Assembly (NCBI GenBank): GCA_947496465.1
Contig: CANMCX010000022.1
Span: forward strand, 1-47,763
DNA from: Marinifilum_A sediminis
GTDB lineage: Bacteria > Bacteroidota > Bacteroidia > Bacteroidales > Marinifilaceae
Length of the DNA stretch: 47,763 nt
Direction of reading: 5' to 3'
The position numbers were made by a program, and so were the translations under genes. The notes beneath the pieces were generated by a model. The model did no database searches. It had not been told where the DNA came from and was given only the letters and a program-made list of their open reading frames with translations. Below are positions 26,202 through 35,065 of the stretch, piece after piece (the stretch's first letter is position 1; each line of letters begins with the position of its first letter).

Positions 26202-27128
26202 ATGGATACTTCGATTAATTTAAAATTAGATTCTTATGTGCAAACCCAAAAGGCTTTGACTGAGAATGCAAGTATTTACGAAACCAATGTTACTACCAAA
26301 GCTCAGGTAGATCAATTTATTTTAGATTTGAATACCCTCTTAGGTTTGAGAGAAGAGGTAGATCAGCCCTTAAAATGGTTGATTGGCGAAAAGAATGCAA
26401 CAAAAAAAGAGGTAAGAGCTAAGCTGTATCCTTTTTCCAATTCTTTGGTCTGTTATGCCAACAGTATATCCGATGGTGAGACCTTAGAAAAAGTTAGCAT
26501 CTCTAAAAATTCTTTAAAGATTCTTAGCGAATTGGAGCTGATTGCTTTTTACAAGCAGAGCATCAGCATAGCCAGGGAGCACGTGGCAAGTTTGGAACCC
26601 TTTGGCATTACCGAAGCCAGTATAACTGCGCTAGAGACCGATGGCAAAGCCTTTGAACAAAAGCGTACCGATCTGATTGTATTGAGAGAAGATAAGGCCA
26701 ATGCCAAACAAGATTTTAAGATTGTACAGAAGAAGATCAATCAGCTTTTGAACAACAAACTGGATTATAGTATAGAGAATCTGCGCGCTACCAATGTAGA
26801 TTTTGTGAATTACTATTTTGCAGCCCGACAAAAAGCCAAAGGAGTACAGCGCCATTACGATGTGCTGGGCTATTTAAAAGATAAAGCTACGGGCGAATCA
26901 ATTTCTTTGGGCAAGGTATCGGTGGAAGGTATCGATTTAGCTACCCACATTACCAAGAATGGCGCTTTTAGATTCAGACATTTTCCTGAGGGGGAACACC
27001 GACTGATTATTGAAAATATCAATTACAAAATCCTATACGTGCCAATTCGTCGCTATGCATCGGAGCGAAGCAAATTTCATTTGGAAATGGAAGCCATTCC
27101 TCTAGAGGTAGCAAGCCCGGTGGAATAA
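26202..27128 (+). CDS. Helical protein with C-terminal carboxypeptidase-regulatory-like domain
   Basis: The 308-residue protein has no signal peptide. Residues 1 to about 215 are helical, with a coiled-coil-like stretch around 150-190. Residues about 225-300 form a beta-sandwich of the carboxypeptidase-regulatory/CnaB-like type: LGYLKDKATGESISLGKVSV, then THITKNGAFRFRHFPEGEH. That domain is usually extracellular, so its presence on a protein without a visible export signal is odd. The codon style is like the 2274 gene, and both are near 21-bp-phased arrays. No function can be given. Confidence 0.75.
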   Translation: MDTSINLKLDSYVQTQKALTENASIYETNVTTKAQVDQFILDLNTLLGLREEVDQPLKWLIGEKNATKKEVRAKLYPFSNSLVCYANSISDGETLEKVSISKNSLKILSELELIAFYKQSISIAREHVASLEPFGITEASITALETDGKAFEQKRTDLIVLREDKANAKQDFKIVQKKINQLLNNKLDYSIENLRATNVDFVNYYFAARQKAKGVQRHYDVLGYLKDKATGESISLGKVSVEGIDLATHITKNGAFRFRHFPEGEHRLIIENINYKILYVPIRRYASERSKFHLEMEAIPLEVASPVE

Positions 27129-27274
27129 TACCATTTAAATTTCGAAGTGAGCTTAAGTGAAACTGTGAAATATTAAATTGAAATGCCGATATATAATTAG
27201 TTAGGGGTTTGGAGTAATACGAACAAATGGCTTCTACTAATTAATTTTCGGTATAGAATTGAAAAAAGGTCTTT

Positions 27275-27355
27275 GTTTGCTTCCATCTCTTGTAAGTTGA
27301 ATTGTTTAAGAAAGAAGCAATCAAAACCAAGCTGTGGTAGGAGTGCCACAGCTTT
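27275..27355 (+). repeat. Dispersed repeat ending in AAGCTGTGG hairpin, copy 1
   Basis: The unit has a conserved head (TTTGCTTCCATCTCTTGTAAG-like, 27279 onward) and tail. In the tail, AAGCTGTGG (27329-27337) pairs with CCACAGCTT (27346-27354). Other copies are at 34142-34226, 35040-35123 and 46789-46846. Each follows a transcription unit, so the hairpin may work as a terminator. Confidence 0.75.
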
Positions 27356-27480
27356 ATTCCACAGATCTTAACTATATAGATCTATTTTGTTTTTATGTTT
27401 TTCAACCTACAAATGTTTGAACAAGAAAAAGAATTAATAGAAACGTGAGCCTTTTGGGCTTAATGTTTATAAAATAATTG

Positions 27481-27510
27481 TACAGGGGGGCGCATGTGCG
27501 AATGCCTGTA
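27481..27510 (+). promoter_or_regulatory. Hairpin in the leader of the P47-like operon
   Basis: TACAGG (27481-27486) pairs with CCTGTA (27505-27510), and inside it CGCA pairs with TGCG (27491-27500). It lies 50 bp before the first gene and could act in the mRNA leader or as a protein site. Confidence 0.35.
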
Positions 27511-27560
27511 AATAAAAATTACACAAGTATCCGATATAAATATGACAAAATATTAACACT

Positions 27561-28913
27561 ATGAGAACTTATGGCTACGACTACTCATTTGCAATTTCTA
27601 TAGATGAAGTCAACAAAATACTAATCGATAATCTTAAGAATGTAGATCTCGAGTTAAAATACTGTGGTGAAGATTCCCAAAGCGGTTCAACCATAACATT
27701 AGACGCTAAATTTGATCCTTGGCAAATTATTAAAGGGGGACAAAACTCTTTGCTTCGTTATTCAATGCCTGTTGAGGATGGATATTTATCTATTGAAGGT
27801 CCAATTACTAAAAGTTATGATTTAACCAATGTTACTATACTGATTGAGGTAACACTGGGGTGGTTAGGCTCTAGTGATCGTCAAGAAACACAAGGGAGTA
27901 AGGATATTACTAAATTGATTTTTTCTCCAACAGACACTAAAGATCCTAAAAATCCGGGTTATGTTGCTGTTGTTAATATTCTAGATCCAGATAAGCAATT
28001 AGATACTATTGGACTAGGGCTACTAAGAAACTATACTTCCAATATTCTATTTGAGAATAAAGACAAGATGAACTACATTTTTGCTGATGTTTTTCCAAAA
28101 CCAAAAAATGTAAGTTCTTGGTTAGATCCATATAAATGGATCTACTACTATAGTACTGGAGAATCCTATGATGCCTTATGCTTCTTATGTACGCTAACAG
28201 ATAAAGTCTTACCTTCTAATCCAGCCTTTGATTCTGCTGCCTTAGTTAAAGATAGTAATGCAAATATTCTTATATCTCAAGAATCCTTTTTCAACAATGT
28301 GGTACTTCCTTCGGTTAAAAGTACATTCTCTGGAGGTAAGTTTTCTTTAAGTGTTAGTGTCGATGAAAGTTGTACAATAAAAAATAGTGAGGATTTTAAC
28401 GTAAAAACAGATGAAGGAACCATTACAGCGGATTCTTTAAAACTAACCACTAGTGACGATGGCAACGGATTAAAAACGAAAACATCGGGAGGTGGTTCAC
28501 TTAAGTTTTTCTTTGGATTAGCAAAACTTCCTAACGCAAGTTATTCTTGGAGTTGTGAAGACATCAATCCTTTGCTCTACACAAACGATCAAATTACTTT
28601 TTCAAAAGATAAAAATCCAGTTACTCATCACGATCAAAGCATACCATGGTATGACTGGACCTTATTAGTAGCTGTAGGGATTACCTCGTTACCAGGATTG
28701 ATATCCGTTATTGTTGACAGTATTAATGATTTTTCTGATCAAGTAAATGATGTAGGTATTGGCAATATTAATAGCAATCTGGATAAAGCTATTTCTAACT
28801 CTGTAGTTAATCTAGCCAACTTAATTGATTGGTCTACTAAGGATGGACAACAATTTACTTCAAATAATGCAGGGCTAAATGGAGCTCTTTATGTGCATGG
28901 AAATTTAATCTGA
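27561..28913 (+). CDS. TULIP-superfamily P47-like protein, 450 aa
   Basis: The N-terminus (TYGYDYSFAISIDEVNK) and FDPWQIIKGGQNSLLRYSMP at 51-70 match the hallmark of clostridial P47: Y-G-W/Y-D near the start, then W-Q-I-x-x-G-G about 50 residues on. The rest is beta-rich, with a hydrophobic helix at about 365-388 and an ending of the form AGLNGALYVHGNLI, also typical of the family. P47/OrfX proteins are tubular lipid-binding proteins encoded with botulinum neurotoxins and the PMP1 mosquito toxin, and they are found in scattered other bacteria. There is no signal peptide. It is the first gene of a six-gene operon, 29 bp before the next. Confidence 0.8.
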   Translation: MRTYGYDYSFAISIDEVNKILIDNLKNVDLELKYCGEDSQSGSTITLDAKFDPWQIIKGGQNSLLRYSMPVEDGYLSIEGPITKSYDLTNVTILIEVTLGWLGSSDRQETQGSKDITKLIFSPTDTKDPKNPGYVAVVNILDPDKQLDTIGLGLLRNYTSNILFENKDKMNYIFADVFPKPKNVSSWLDPYKWIYYYSTGESYDALCFLCTLTDKVLPSNPAFDSAALVKDSNANILISQESFFNNVVLPSVKSTFSGGKFSLSVSVDESCTIKNSEDFNVKTDEGTITADSLKLTTSDDGNGLKTKTSGGGSLKFFFGLAKLPNASYSWSCEDINPLLYTNDQITFSKDKNPVTHHDQSIPWYDWTLLVAVGITSLPGLISVIVDSINDFSDQVNDVGIGNINSNLDKAISNSVVNLANLIDWSTKDGQQFTSNNAGLNGALYVHGNLI

Positions 28914-28942
28914 ATATTAATAATACTTAAAAGAAGAAAATT

Positions 28943-31132
28943 ATGAGTACAACATTAGTGAATACAGGAACCACTCCTGTTCCAGAAGTCGTAAAAGAAT
29001 TACCTGTAAATAAAAATGCTGACACCAATGATTGGGATACAGTCTTTGCCATTCGTTTCAACGATGCTAACATCGCTATTACAAACAATTGGTCGAAAGT
29101 AGATGATAAAGCTAAAAACCTATCACAAGCAGCTAGTGACGCTCCTTCTTACAAGATAGATGGTGTATTAGGACCTTGGCAATTAACAGTTGGAGGTGAT
29201 GGTAAAAACATTAGAATGACCTGCCCGTTTGTCAGTGGAACATACAACGCAGGAGCTTCAAAATGTTATGATGTAAAAGGTTACGAAGTGATTATAGAAG
29301 TAGGAATGGAATGGGTGCCTAATCCAGATCAATTTGCATTTTCAGTTGGAGGAAATGATGAGGTAAATACCATTAAGACTGATTTAAACAAAAGCGTTTT
29401 AAATCAAACTTTAATTACTGAGTTTAAGAAAAATGGGAAAACAATATCATCTGCGGCTAAAGTAACCATTATTAATGCCAATGAAGATTGGTTAATTACA
29501 GAAGGCAAAAACAACTACTATGTTTTTTACAATGTTGATAAGTACAAAGATGAATTTTTGCAGATTTATGAGTTTGAAGATACTTGGAAAAACAACTTAC
29601 AACTTCTTGAAAATGCAGTAAGTTCAGAAGAGCCTGCAGTAGTTATTGTTACCATTAAAAATGATGAAACTGAAGGGATTGCAGCAGCTGTATTACCGCA
29701 ACTTTTAAGCGAGTGGTTTAATACTAATATTGGAGAATTTAATCATGTTTTCAGCTCTTTAGATTTAAGTCCGGCATTATCAACTAAGACCAATTATGAA
29801 TGGATTAAACCAACGGGAACTAGTTATGCAGTTACAGATAATGGAACATTGGATAATAGTGTTTTTGGTGTATTAACTATGACTCAAGGAAATACTTCTC
29901 CTTCAAGCCATCAAGTATCGCCAAATGCCATACCTAATAAAGATGATGGAACCAATGCTGGATTTTTGATAAGTGGAACGGCTTTCATGAAAAATATGAT
30001 GCTTGCTGGTGCGACTACGGTGTTTAATAACGAACCAATGACCTCGTTTGACATTACAAATGATGGATTAACAGTTACCAACAACAAAAAATTAACTTGG
30101 GGAAGATTTAAAAAAGATGATTCTGTTAAGGCAACTGTATCGTCTAAATATGCTAGCCAATTAGACAATAATCAATTGCCTGATGGTATGGTAGATGATT
30201 TAAAAGGAAGATGGATTAATTTAGGACAAGGGTGTGGATATTGGGATCCTGGAATTATGGTTGAGGGATTTAGTGCATATAAAACCGCTAAAGGACTTAG
30301 TTGGTATTTATCTAGTTCAGATGGTAAAACGGAATACCTATTAGAGTTAGATGCAAATGATACAAGTAAAATAAACTTGTACGATTCCATGATATTTACC
30401 ATTAAAGAGAGACAATTTAAGATGAGTTTGGATAATAGTTATTTAGAAATTCAATTCATTGATTTATTGTATCCGGAAAGCTGGGAGTATGATGTGCACA
30501 TTAACTTTACAGAACAAGTTGCTATAGGTTTAAAAGAGATTAATGGGAAACAATTATTTTGGTTCGATAAGGTAACCAAAGATATGACCGTAAATGTTAC
30601 AAAAACGAAAGCAGCAATTACTGCAGAAATTGTAGAGTCTTCAATTGTTGCCGTACTATGCCTTGTTGCCGTAGTAGCTCCATTAATTGATGGTTTAAGA
30701 GCGGCAGCAGCTGTAGGTGAAGTAACCGAGGAAGCTGGTTCTGCAGCTGTAAGTATTGAAGCTTTTTCAGAAGTTGATGAAGAAACTTCTTTAATCGATA
30801 GAGAAGCAAATGAGGCGGATGCCTTAGTTAACGGAACAGAGCAGGTTACAGGCAAATGGCCGGCTTTTAAAAATGCTTTTACCGCAACCAGATGGAAAGT
30901 TTTAGGTGGTATAGCTGCAGCTATTGGTGCTGGAGTGGCCACACAGGAGGCTATTGAAACTATTATGGAAGCAATGGCTAAAAGCGAATGGGAAAAGGTT
31001 CCAGGTTTTGATGAATTTGCCAATGACGTTATTGTGCCATATAGTTGGCCTGGAGTAGATTCGTACGATCTTAAAAATGCTCAATTAGCTTCTTCTTTAC
31101 AAATTGGTTTAGAAACTCAAAAATCAAGTTAG
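28943..31132 (+). CDS. TULIP-superfamily P47/OrfX2-like protein, 729 aa
   Basis: A short N-terminal extension of about 28 residues precedes the family start NDWDTVFAIRFNDANIA. GPWQLTVGGDGKNIRM follows at about 77-92. The sequence then contains a long beta-rich body, with VIIEVGMEWVPNP and DGMVDDLKGRWINLGQGCGYW. Two hydrophobic helices lie near 560-590 and 650-670, the first followed by an Ala/Glu-rich stretch. The C-terminus (YDLKNAQLASSLQIGLE) repeats the ending motif of its neighbours. Its length is close to OrfX2 of botulinum clusters (about 750), whereas P47 is about 415. That correspondence is inference. The stop codon is four bases from the next start. Confidence 0.78.
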   Translation: MSTTLVNTGTTPVPEVVKELPVNKNADTNDWDTVFAIRFNDANIAITNNWSKVDDKAKNLSQAASDAPSYKIDGVLGPWQLTVGGDGKNIRMTCPFVSGTYNAGASKCYDVKGYEVIIEVGMEWVPNPDQFAFSVGGNDEVNTIKTDLNKSVLNQTLITEFKKNGKTISSAAKVTIINANEDWLITEGKNNYYVFYNVDKYKDEFLQIYEFEDTWKNNLQLLENAVSSEEPAVVIVTIKNDETEGIAAAVLPQLLSEWFNTNIGEFNHVFSSLDLSPALSTKTNYEWIKPTGTSYAVTDNGTLDNSVFGVLTMTQGNTSPSSHQVSPNAIPNKDDGTNAGFLISGTAFMKNMMLAGATTVFNNEPMTSFDITNDGLTVTNNKKLTWGRFKKDDSVKATVSSKYASQLDNNQLPDGMVDDLKGRWINLGQGCGYWDPGIMVEGFSAYKTAKGLSWYLSSSDGKTEYLLELDANDTSKINLYDSMIFTIKERQFKMSLDNSYLEIQFIDLLYPESWEYDVHINFTEQVAIGLKEINGKQLFWFDKVTKDMTVNVTKTKAAITAEIVESSIVAVLCLVAVVAPLIDGLRAAAAVGEVTEEAGSAAVSIEAFSEVDEETSLIDREANEADALVNGTEQVTGKWPAFKNAFTATRWKVLGGIAAAIGAGVATQEAIETIMEAMAKSEWEKVPGFDEFANDVIVPYSWPGVDSYDLKNAQLASSLQIGLETQKSS

Positions 31133-31136
31133 TATC

Positions 31137-32540
31137 ATGATTAGTAATAACGATACAGCTGTGTATACATTTGGTTGGGATACCTCTTTTGGTATTCCTG
31201 TACCAGATGCTAACAAAGCTATAATAGATAAGAAATCATCGCCTAAGAGTTTTAGTTATAGTGAAGCAAGTAGCTTTTCTTTGTCGGGTGACTTTAACGA
31301 TTGGCAAATTTGCAAAGGAGGATCGGGTAAAAATATACGGTTTTCGATTCCTTTAGCAGATATAATTCTAACTTATGCCAGCAATGGGAATACAGTAAAA
31401 TGTGATTCGGGTACAGCAATTATGGAGGTAAATATGCACTATGTGCCTCATGCAGAATCTTTAGCTGATGATGTAAAAGGCAATCCCAAAGCTTTAGTAG
31501 TTAAACATACGGGAACCGAAAGCCTGCCAGCTGCAGTTTTAGTTTCACTTATCTTGGATAAAGATGTGGGAACGGTTTCTAAAGCCATAATTGAAGAAGC
31601 TTTAAAAAAATGGTTAAATGAAAATTTACAAGAGTTTAACCATATTTTTAGCGTAGTAGACCTTAACAGAATGATAGATCAGGGCAAATGGGGATTTGTA
31701 ACTCCAAATTATACTAGCTACGCTTTTCTTGACGGAAAAGACTTGGATTCAAGTATTCTCGGGGTTCTTACAATGACTGGCGATAGAACTGGTGATGATT
31801 TGGCAAATCAAATATCAAACGATATTATTCCTCAAAAGAGTCAAGCTGGCTTCTTGGTTTCTCAAAAGCGCACATTATCTGATTTAGTAAGACCAGCTAT
31901 AGAGCAGGCTTATCCAGGATTGAATCAGGATAATTTCTTGCTCAATGACGCAGGTACTAAGCTTTATCTAAAAAATGGTATTTCTGTTGATATTCCCAAG
32001 GTAGAACACAATGGGTCGACTTATCAACCAGTTTTAAAACAATTGAGTGTAGAGTCTGACGGACAAATATTAACCTTGCAAAGTTATACCGAAACGGAAG
32101 TGATTCCTGGAATCACAGCACAATGTACAGCTACAAACTGGTATAAAATAGAATTGGGAACTTCTAAAAATGGACAAACTTTAAAATTTATAGAAGCACA
32201 ACCTGCCGATATTCAACATACTATTCATAGGTCAGAAGGTTCTATTATAACCGAGGTTGTTATTGCAATTGTTGCTGCTATTGCCTTACTAATACTTACC
32301 ATAGCTACCGATGGTGCCGCTTTAATTGTTGGTGGAATAATTATTGGACTTATTTTGGGGGCTGACACCATTGTGCCAGAGATTATTGAAGCTGTGAATA
32401 CAGATGATTCCCCAGCGATTGACCTTTTAATAATCAATGCAGTTTCCCCCATAAAGTGGACAGATAGTTCTGATTTTAAGCTCGATTATGCAAGCTTGAA
32501 TGTATCCATGCAATTAGGAGGAGATCCTTTGTTTATTTAA
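31137..32540 (+). CDS. TULIP-superfamily P47/OrfX3-like protein, 467 aa
   Basis: This is the clearest family match of the three. TFGWDTSFGIPVPDANKAI (11-29) and NDWQICKGGSGKNIRFSIPL (54-73) carry the P47 signature with the canonical GWD. A glycine-rich hydrophobic hairpin at about 368-405 (VIAIVAAIALLILTIA and LIVGGIIIGLILGAD) could insert into membrane. The tail FKLDYASLNVSMQLGGDPLFI ends the protein. The length is like OrfX3. Translation is probably coupled to the 729-aa gene because only four bases separate them. Confidence 0.82.
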   Translation: MISNNDTAVYTFGWDTSFGIPVPDANKAIIDKKSSPKSFSYSEASSFSLSGDFNDWQICKGGSGKNIRFSIPLADIILTYASNGNTVKCDSGTAIMEVNMHYVPHAESLADDVKGNPKALVVKHTGTESLPAAVLVSLILDKDVGTVSKAIIEEALKKWLNENLQEFNHIFSVVDLNRMIDQGKWGFVTPNYTSYAFLDGKDLDSSILGVLTMTGDRTGDDLANQISNDIIPQKSQAGFLVSQKRTLSDLVRPAIEQAYPGLNQDNFLLNDAGTKLYLKNGISVDIPKVEHNGSTYQPVLKQLSVESDGQILTLQSYTETEVIPGITAQCTATNWYKIELGTSKNGQTLKFIEAQPADIQHTIHRSEGSIITEVVIAIVAAIALLILTIATDGAALIVGGIIIGLILGADTIVPEIIEAVNTDDSPAIDLLIINAVSPIKWTDSSDFKLDYASLNVSMQLGGDPLFI

Positions 32541-32569
32541 AACTTATACAAATTTAAATTTTTTAAAAT

Positions 32570-33082
32570 ATGTCAACTACTCAAGAAATTATTGATGTGC
32601 TGATAGCTGTAGATACAGAAACTATTATTAGCAATTACGGTTTAAATAAAGATCCTAACAATCCTGTACAAATAACGGATGCTTCTCTTATTTTTATGAT
32701 TACAAAAAGAGATGATGCACTTTCTGGAAATGCAGGAACTGAGTTAGCTATTGGGGCAAAAACCTTAGATACAATTCGTTGGAGAGAAACATCACTTTCC
32801 TTAAACGCTACATATTCTGCTTTATTGTACAAATTTGTAGCTACAGCAGGAGGTGATTTAATATCTAATCCTATTCCTTTACTTGTAGAGGTTCAAACTC
32901 CTTTGCCAGATCCAAGCAATCCTACCATGCCTAAAACACAAACTATTGAATCTTATTTCTGGACTTCAACGGTTTTAAAGCCAGGTAGTGTAACATATCA
33001 TTTCAATTTTATGATTTTAGACAGGGCAGGAAATGTTCAAGGTTACTACTGGTGGGATCCATATATTAAAATTACAGATTAA
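32570..33082 (+). CDS. AidA/PixA-family inclusion body protein, first of a tandem pair
   Basis: The 170-residue protein has the PixA/AidA pattern: EIIDVLIAVDTETIISNYG, then a middle IGAKTLDTIRWRETSLSLNA, and an end with GNVQGYYWWDPYIKITD. In Xenorhabdus, PixA forms intracellular crystalline inclusions. In Burkholderia, AidA is quorum-regulated and linked to virulence in worms. The biochemical role is unknown. It is 29 bp downstream of the third P47-like gene and shares about half of its residues with the next gene by eye. Confidence 0.83.
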   Translation: MSTTQEIIDVLIAVDTETIISNYGLNKDPNNPVQITDASLIFMITKRDDALSGNAGTELAIGAKTLDTIRWRETSLSLNATYSALLYKFVATAGGDLISNPIPLLVEVQTPLPDPSNPTMPKTQTIESYFWTSTVLKPGSVTYHFNFMILDRAGNVQGYYWWDPYIKITD

Positions 33083-33093
33083 TTACATGTTCT

Positions 33094-33603
33094 ATGAGTA
33101 ACTCAAATCAAAATATTGTTGATGTTTTAATGGTTATTGATGCGGATAGTTTAATTGAAAAATATCCTAAAGGAACCGAAAGTAATCCTACAGTAGTTCC
33201 AGCACCATTAATTTATCTGATTGCAGATTCTGAATTCGTTGACTTTGGTCAGGCTTCAAAAGAGCTTAAAATAGCGATTAAAAGCTTAGACCAAATTCGC
33301 TGGAGGTCAGCAACTACCTCTATGAATAGTAATTATTTTAGTCTTTTATATGATTTTAAATTGGTACATGGTAATCCAATTATATCTACTCCAATACCAT
33401 TATTAGCTGAGGTGAAAACTCCATTGCCAAATATGGATGAACCATTACAACCAAAAATGCAAACAATTCAGAGTTATTTTTGGACATCAACAGCGCTTAG
33501 TAAAGGAGAGATAACTTATACGTTTTATTTTATGATCATAGATAGAGACAATAATCCTTTAGGATATTACTACTGGGATCCATTTATTAAAATTAGTGAT
33601 TAA
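33094..33603 (+). CDS. AidA/PixA-family inclusion body protein, second of a tandem pair
   Basis: The 169-residue protein keeps the same landmarks: NIVDVLMVIDADSLIEKYP, IKSLDQIRWRSATTSMNSNY, IQSYFWTSTALSKGEITYTF and GYYYWDPFIKISD. It arose by tandem duplication with the gene 11 bp upstream, followed by considerable divergence. Both copies keep the IRWR and YYxWDP motifs, so both are probably functional. Confidence 0.83.
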   Translation: MSNSNQNIVDVLMVIDADSLIEKYPKGTESNPTVVPAPLIYLIADSEFVDFGQASKELKIAIKSLDQIRWRSATTSMNSNYFSLLYDFKLVHGNPIISTPIPLLAEVKTPLPNMDEPLQPKMQTIQSYFWTSTALSKGEITYTFYFMIIDRDNNPLGYYYWDPFIKISD

Positions 33604-33614
33604 ACGATTGTATT

Positions 33615-33947
33615 ATGAATTTAGAAAAAAGAAAAATACAACTTAAAACTTCTGTAAATCATATAAAAAAAGGCAACAAAGAATTGGTGCATTTTACCTT
33701 TTTTTCAATGGGAGAAACTCTTCCTTCCATAGAAGCATATGACATTAAAAGTGATATTAAGAAAGAAAAATTGGAAAACTTTCTAAAGTATATGAAATCT
33801 ATTGATAAAACCTTTTTTGCCTGGTTAGAAGCTGATGCGAAAAATACCATATTATTTGCAAACGATCCGTTAGAAGCATTAAAAAATGCAATTCCAGATT
33901 TAGATGAATCTGTTTTTACTGAATTACCTAAAGATTTATTTGTGTAG
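33615..33947 (+). CDS. Unrecognised 110-aa protein closing the P47-like operon
   Basis: This small soluble protein has no signal peptide or membrane segment. It begins with a basic stretch (MNLEKRKIQLKTSVNHIKKG). Later it has FFAWLEADAKNTILFANDPLEAL and ends PKDLFV. The N-terminal half looks like beta strands and the C-terminal half like helices. It is 11 bp from the second AidA/PixA gene and clearly co-transcribed. It might be an immunity, chaperone or regulatory partner of the operon. That is context only. Confidence 0.6.
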   Translation: MNLEKRKIQLKTSVNHIKKGNKELVHFTFFSMGETLPSIEAYDIKSDIKKEKLENFLKYMKSIDKTFFAWLEADAKNTILFANDPLEALKNAIPDLDESVFTELPKDLFV

Positions 33948-33979
33948 AATATGTTTGACTTTTTATCTTTTTGATTTAC

Positions 33980-34028
33980 ATCTTCCTAAAAGTTAGTGAT
34001 TTCTTAAGGTTCTTGCTTTTAGGAAGAT
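33980..34028 (+). terminator. Long-loop hairpin at the end of the P47-like operon
   Basis: ATCTTCCTAAAA (33980-33991) pairs perfectly with TTTTAGGAAGAT (34017-34028) around a 25-nt loop. It begins 33 bp after the last stop codon. Confidence 0.6.
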
Positions 34029-34141
34029 AATTGAGGTTTTGAAATCATTAACGGCAGGGTCACTTTGTATAAGTAATGATAGGAAATGAGTGAAGTGTTT
34101 TTCGTTTAATCTGTACAAAGTATTGACGTAATGAAAAAAAA

Positions 34142-34226
34142 CTTGTTTGCTTTCATCTCTCGTAAGTTGAATTGTACTTGAGTGTAGCAAGCAAGACCAA
34201 GCTGTGGTAGGAGTGCCACAGCTTTT
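34142..34226 (+). repeat. Dispersed repeat ending in AAGCTGTGG hairpin, copy 2
   Basis: This copy aligns with 27275-27355 over both head (TTTGCTTTCATCTCTCGTAAG) and hairpin tail (34199-34224), followed by T6. Copies 1 and 2 flank the P47-like operon in the same orientation. Confidence 0.78.
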
Positions 34227-34269
34227 TTAAAGACAAAGTACCTATTGATTAATAATAAAACTTAAAAGC

Positions 34270-35013
34270 ATGAAAATCATAAAATGGATAGTAGCATTGC
34301 TGGCAGTAATAGCAGGAATTGCTCTATTGTATAACTGTGAAGGAAGTAAAGAGCAGATAGGATTGGCAGGTTTGAAAAAAATCGTAAAAAAAAGAGAATT
34401 GCATTTGATTGAGTACAAATACAATGACATGATATTCTTATACAAAAATGATGATGCAAGGAAAAAATTACTAATGCTGGTAAAGTATCCTACTTCTGTT
34501 TCGGCTACAATTGATTTACAGAAGCTAAAAATTGATAGTATTTCCAAAAAAATCATCATTCCAATTCCAATCGTAAATCAGCCAGTGGTGAGTTTCGAAA
34601 AGGCTGAATTCATTAAAGTAAGAGATGGCTTTTTTCTAAGTTTTGGAGGCTCGAGAGAGAAATTGTTGACTGCCTTAAAAAATAGAGTAGCAGAGAGTCA
34701 AAAAAGAATAAAGAAAGAAGCCATTAACCTTGGAATTATTGGACAAACCAAAACTGAGGCAATGCATTTTGTTGAAGATATCTTATTGGGCTTTAACCTG
34801 GATGAAATCTATGAGGTGAGCTTTGAAGAAGAAAAGACTGCCCCAGTAATAAATAAAGAGGTTTTAGGTGCTAGTTCTGATGCAATTACAATCAAGAAAG
34901 GAACACAAGCTTTACCGACTATGAAGACCTTAGATAACTTTGGTGTAAATGAAATAACATTACCCAACTCCTCAATTGAAGTAGACTCGGAACTGGAGGC
35001 TATCATCAATTAG
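34270..35013 (+). CDS. DUF4230-like membrane-anchored protein
   Basis: The 247-residue protein has an N-terminal signal-anchor (IIKWIVALLAVIAGIALLY), then a DUF4230-type domain. Its landmarks are KKRELHLIEYKYNDMIFLY, a beta section SATIDLQKLKIDSISKKIII and a long helix with GSREKLLTALKNRVAESQ. A C-terminal 60-residue tail is probably disordered. The domain faces the periplasm by prediction, and its function is unknown across the family. It is a single gene followed by a copy of the AAGCTGTGG repeat. Confidence 0.68.
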   Translation: MKIIKWIVALLAVIAGIALLYNCEGSKEQIGLAGLKKIVKKRELHLIEYKYNDMIFLYKNDDARKKLLMLVKYPTSVSATIDLQKLKIDSISKKIIIPIPIVNQPVVSFEKAEFIKVRDGFFLSFGGSREKLLTALKNRVAESQKRIKKEAINLGIIGQTKTEAMHFVEDILLGFNLDEIYEVSFEEEKTAPVINKEVLGASSDAITIKKGTQALPTMKTLDNFGVNEITLPNSSIEVDSELEAIIN

Positions 35014-35065
35014 GCATTGAAAGGAATAGGAAGAAATTGGTTGTTCTATGCTCTCGTAAGGGTTG

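Noticed and set aside
30451..31023. 190-codon minus-strand open frame rich in Ala, Ser and Thr
   Set aside because: It is a shadow of the Ala/Glu-rich part of the 729-aa gene, which has clear family motifs and operon context.
32570..33603. The possibility that the two 170-aa proteins are OrfX1 homologues, since OrfX1 has a similar size
   Set aside because: Their IRWR and YYxWDP motifs fit AidA/PixA well, and I see no resemblance to OrfX1.
34047..34083. A stretch resembling the left arm of the site at 41405 (TTTGTATAAGTAATG)
   Set aside because: No matching right arm was found nearby, so it is not counted as a site. It may be a relic.
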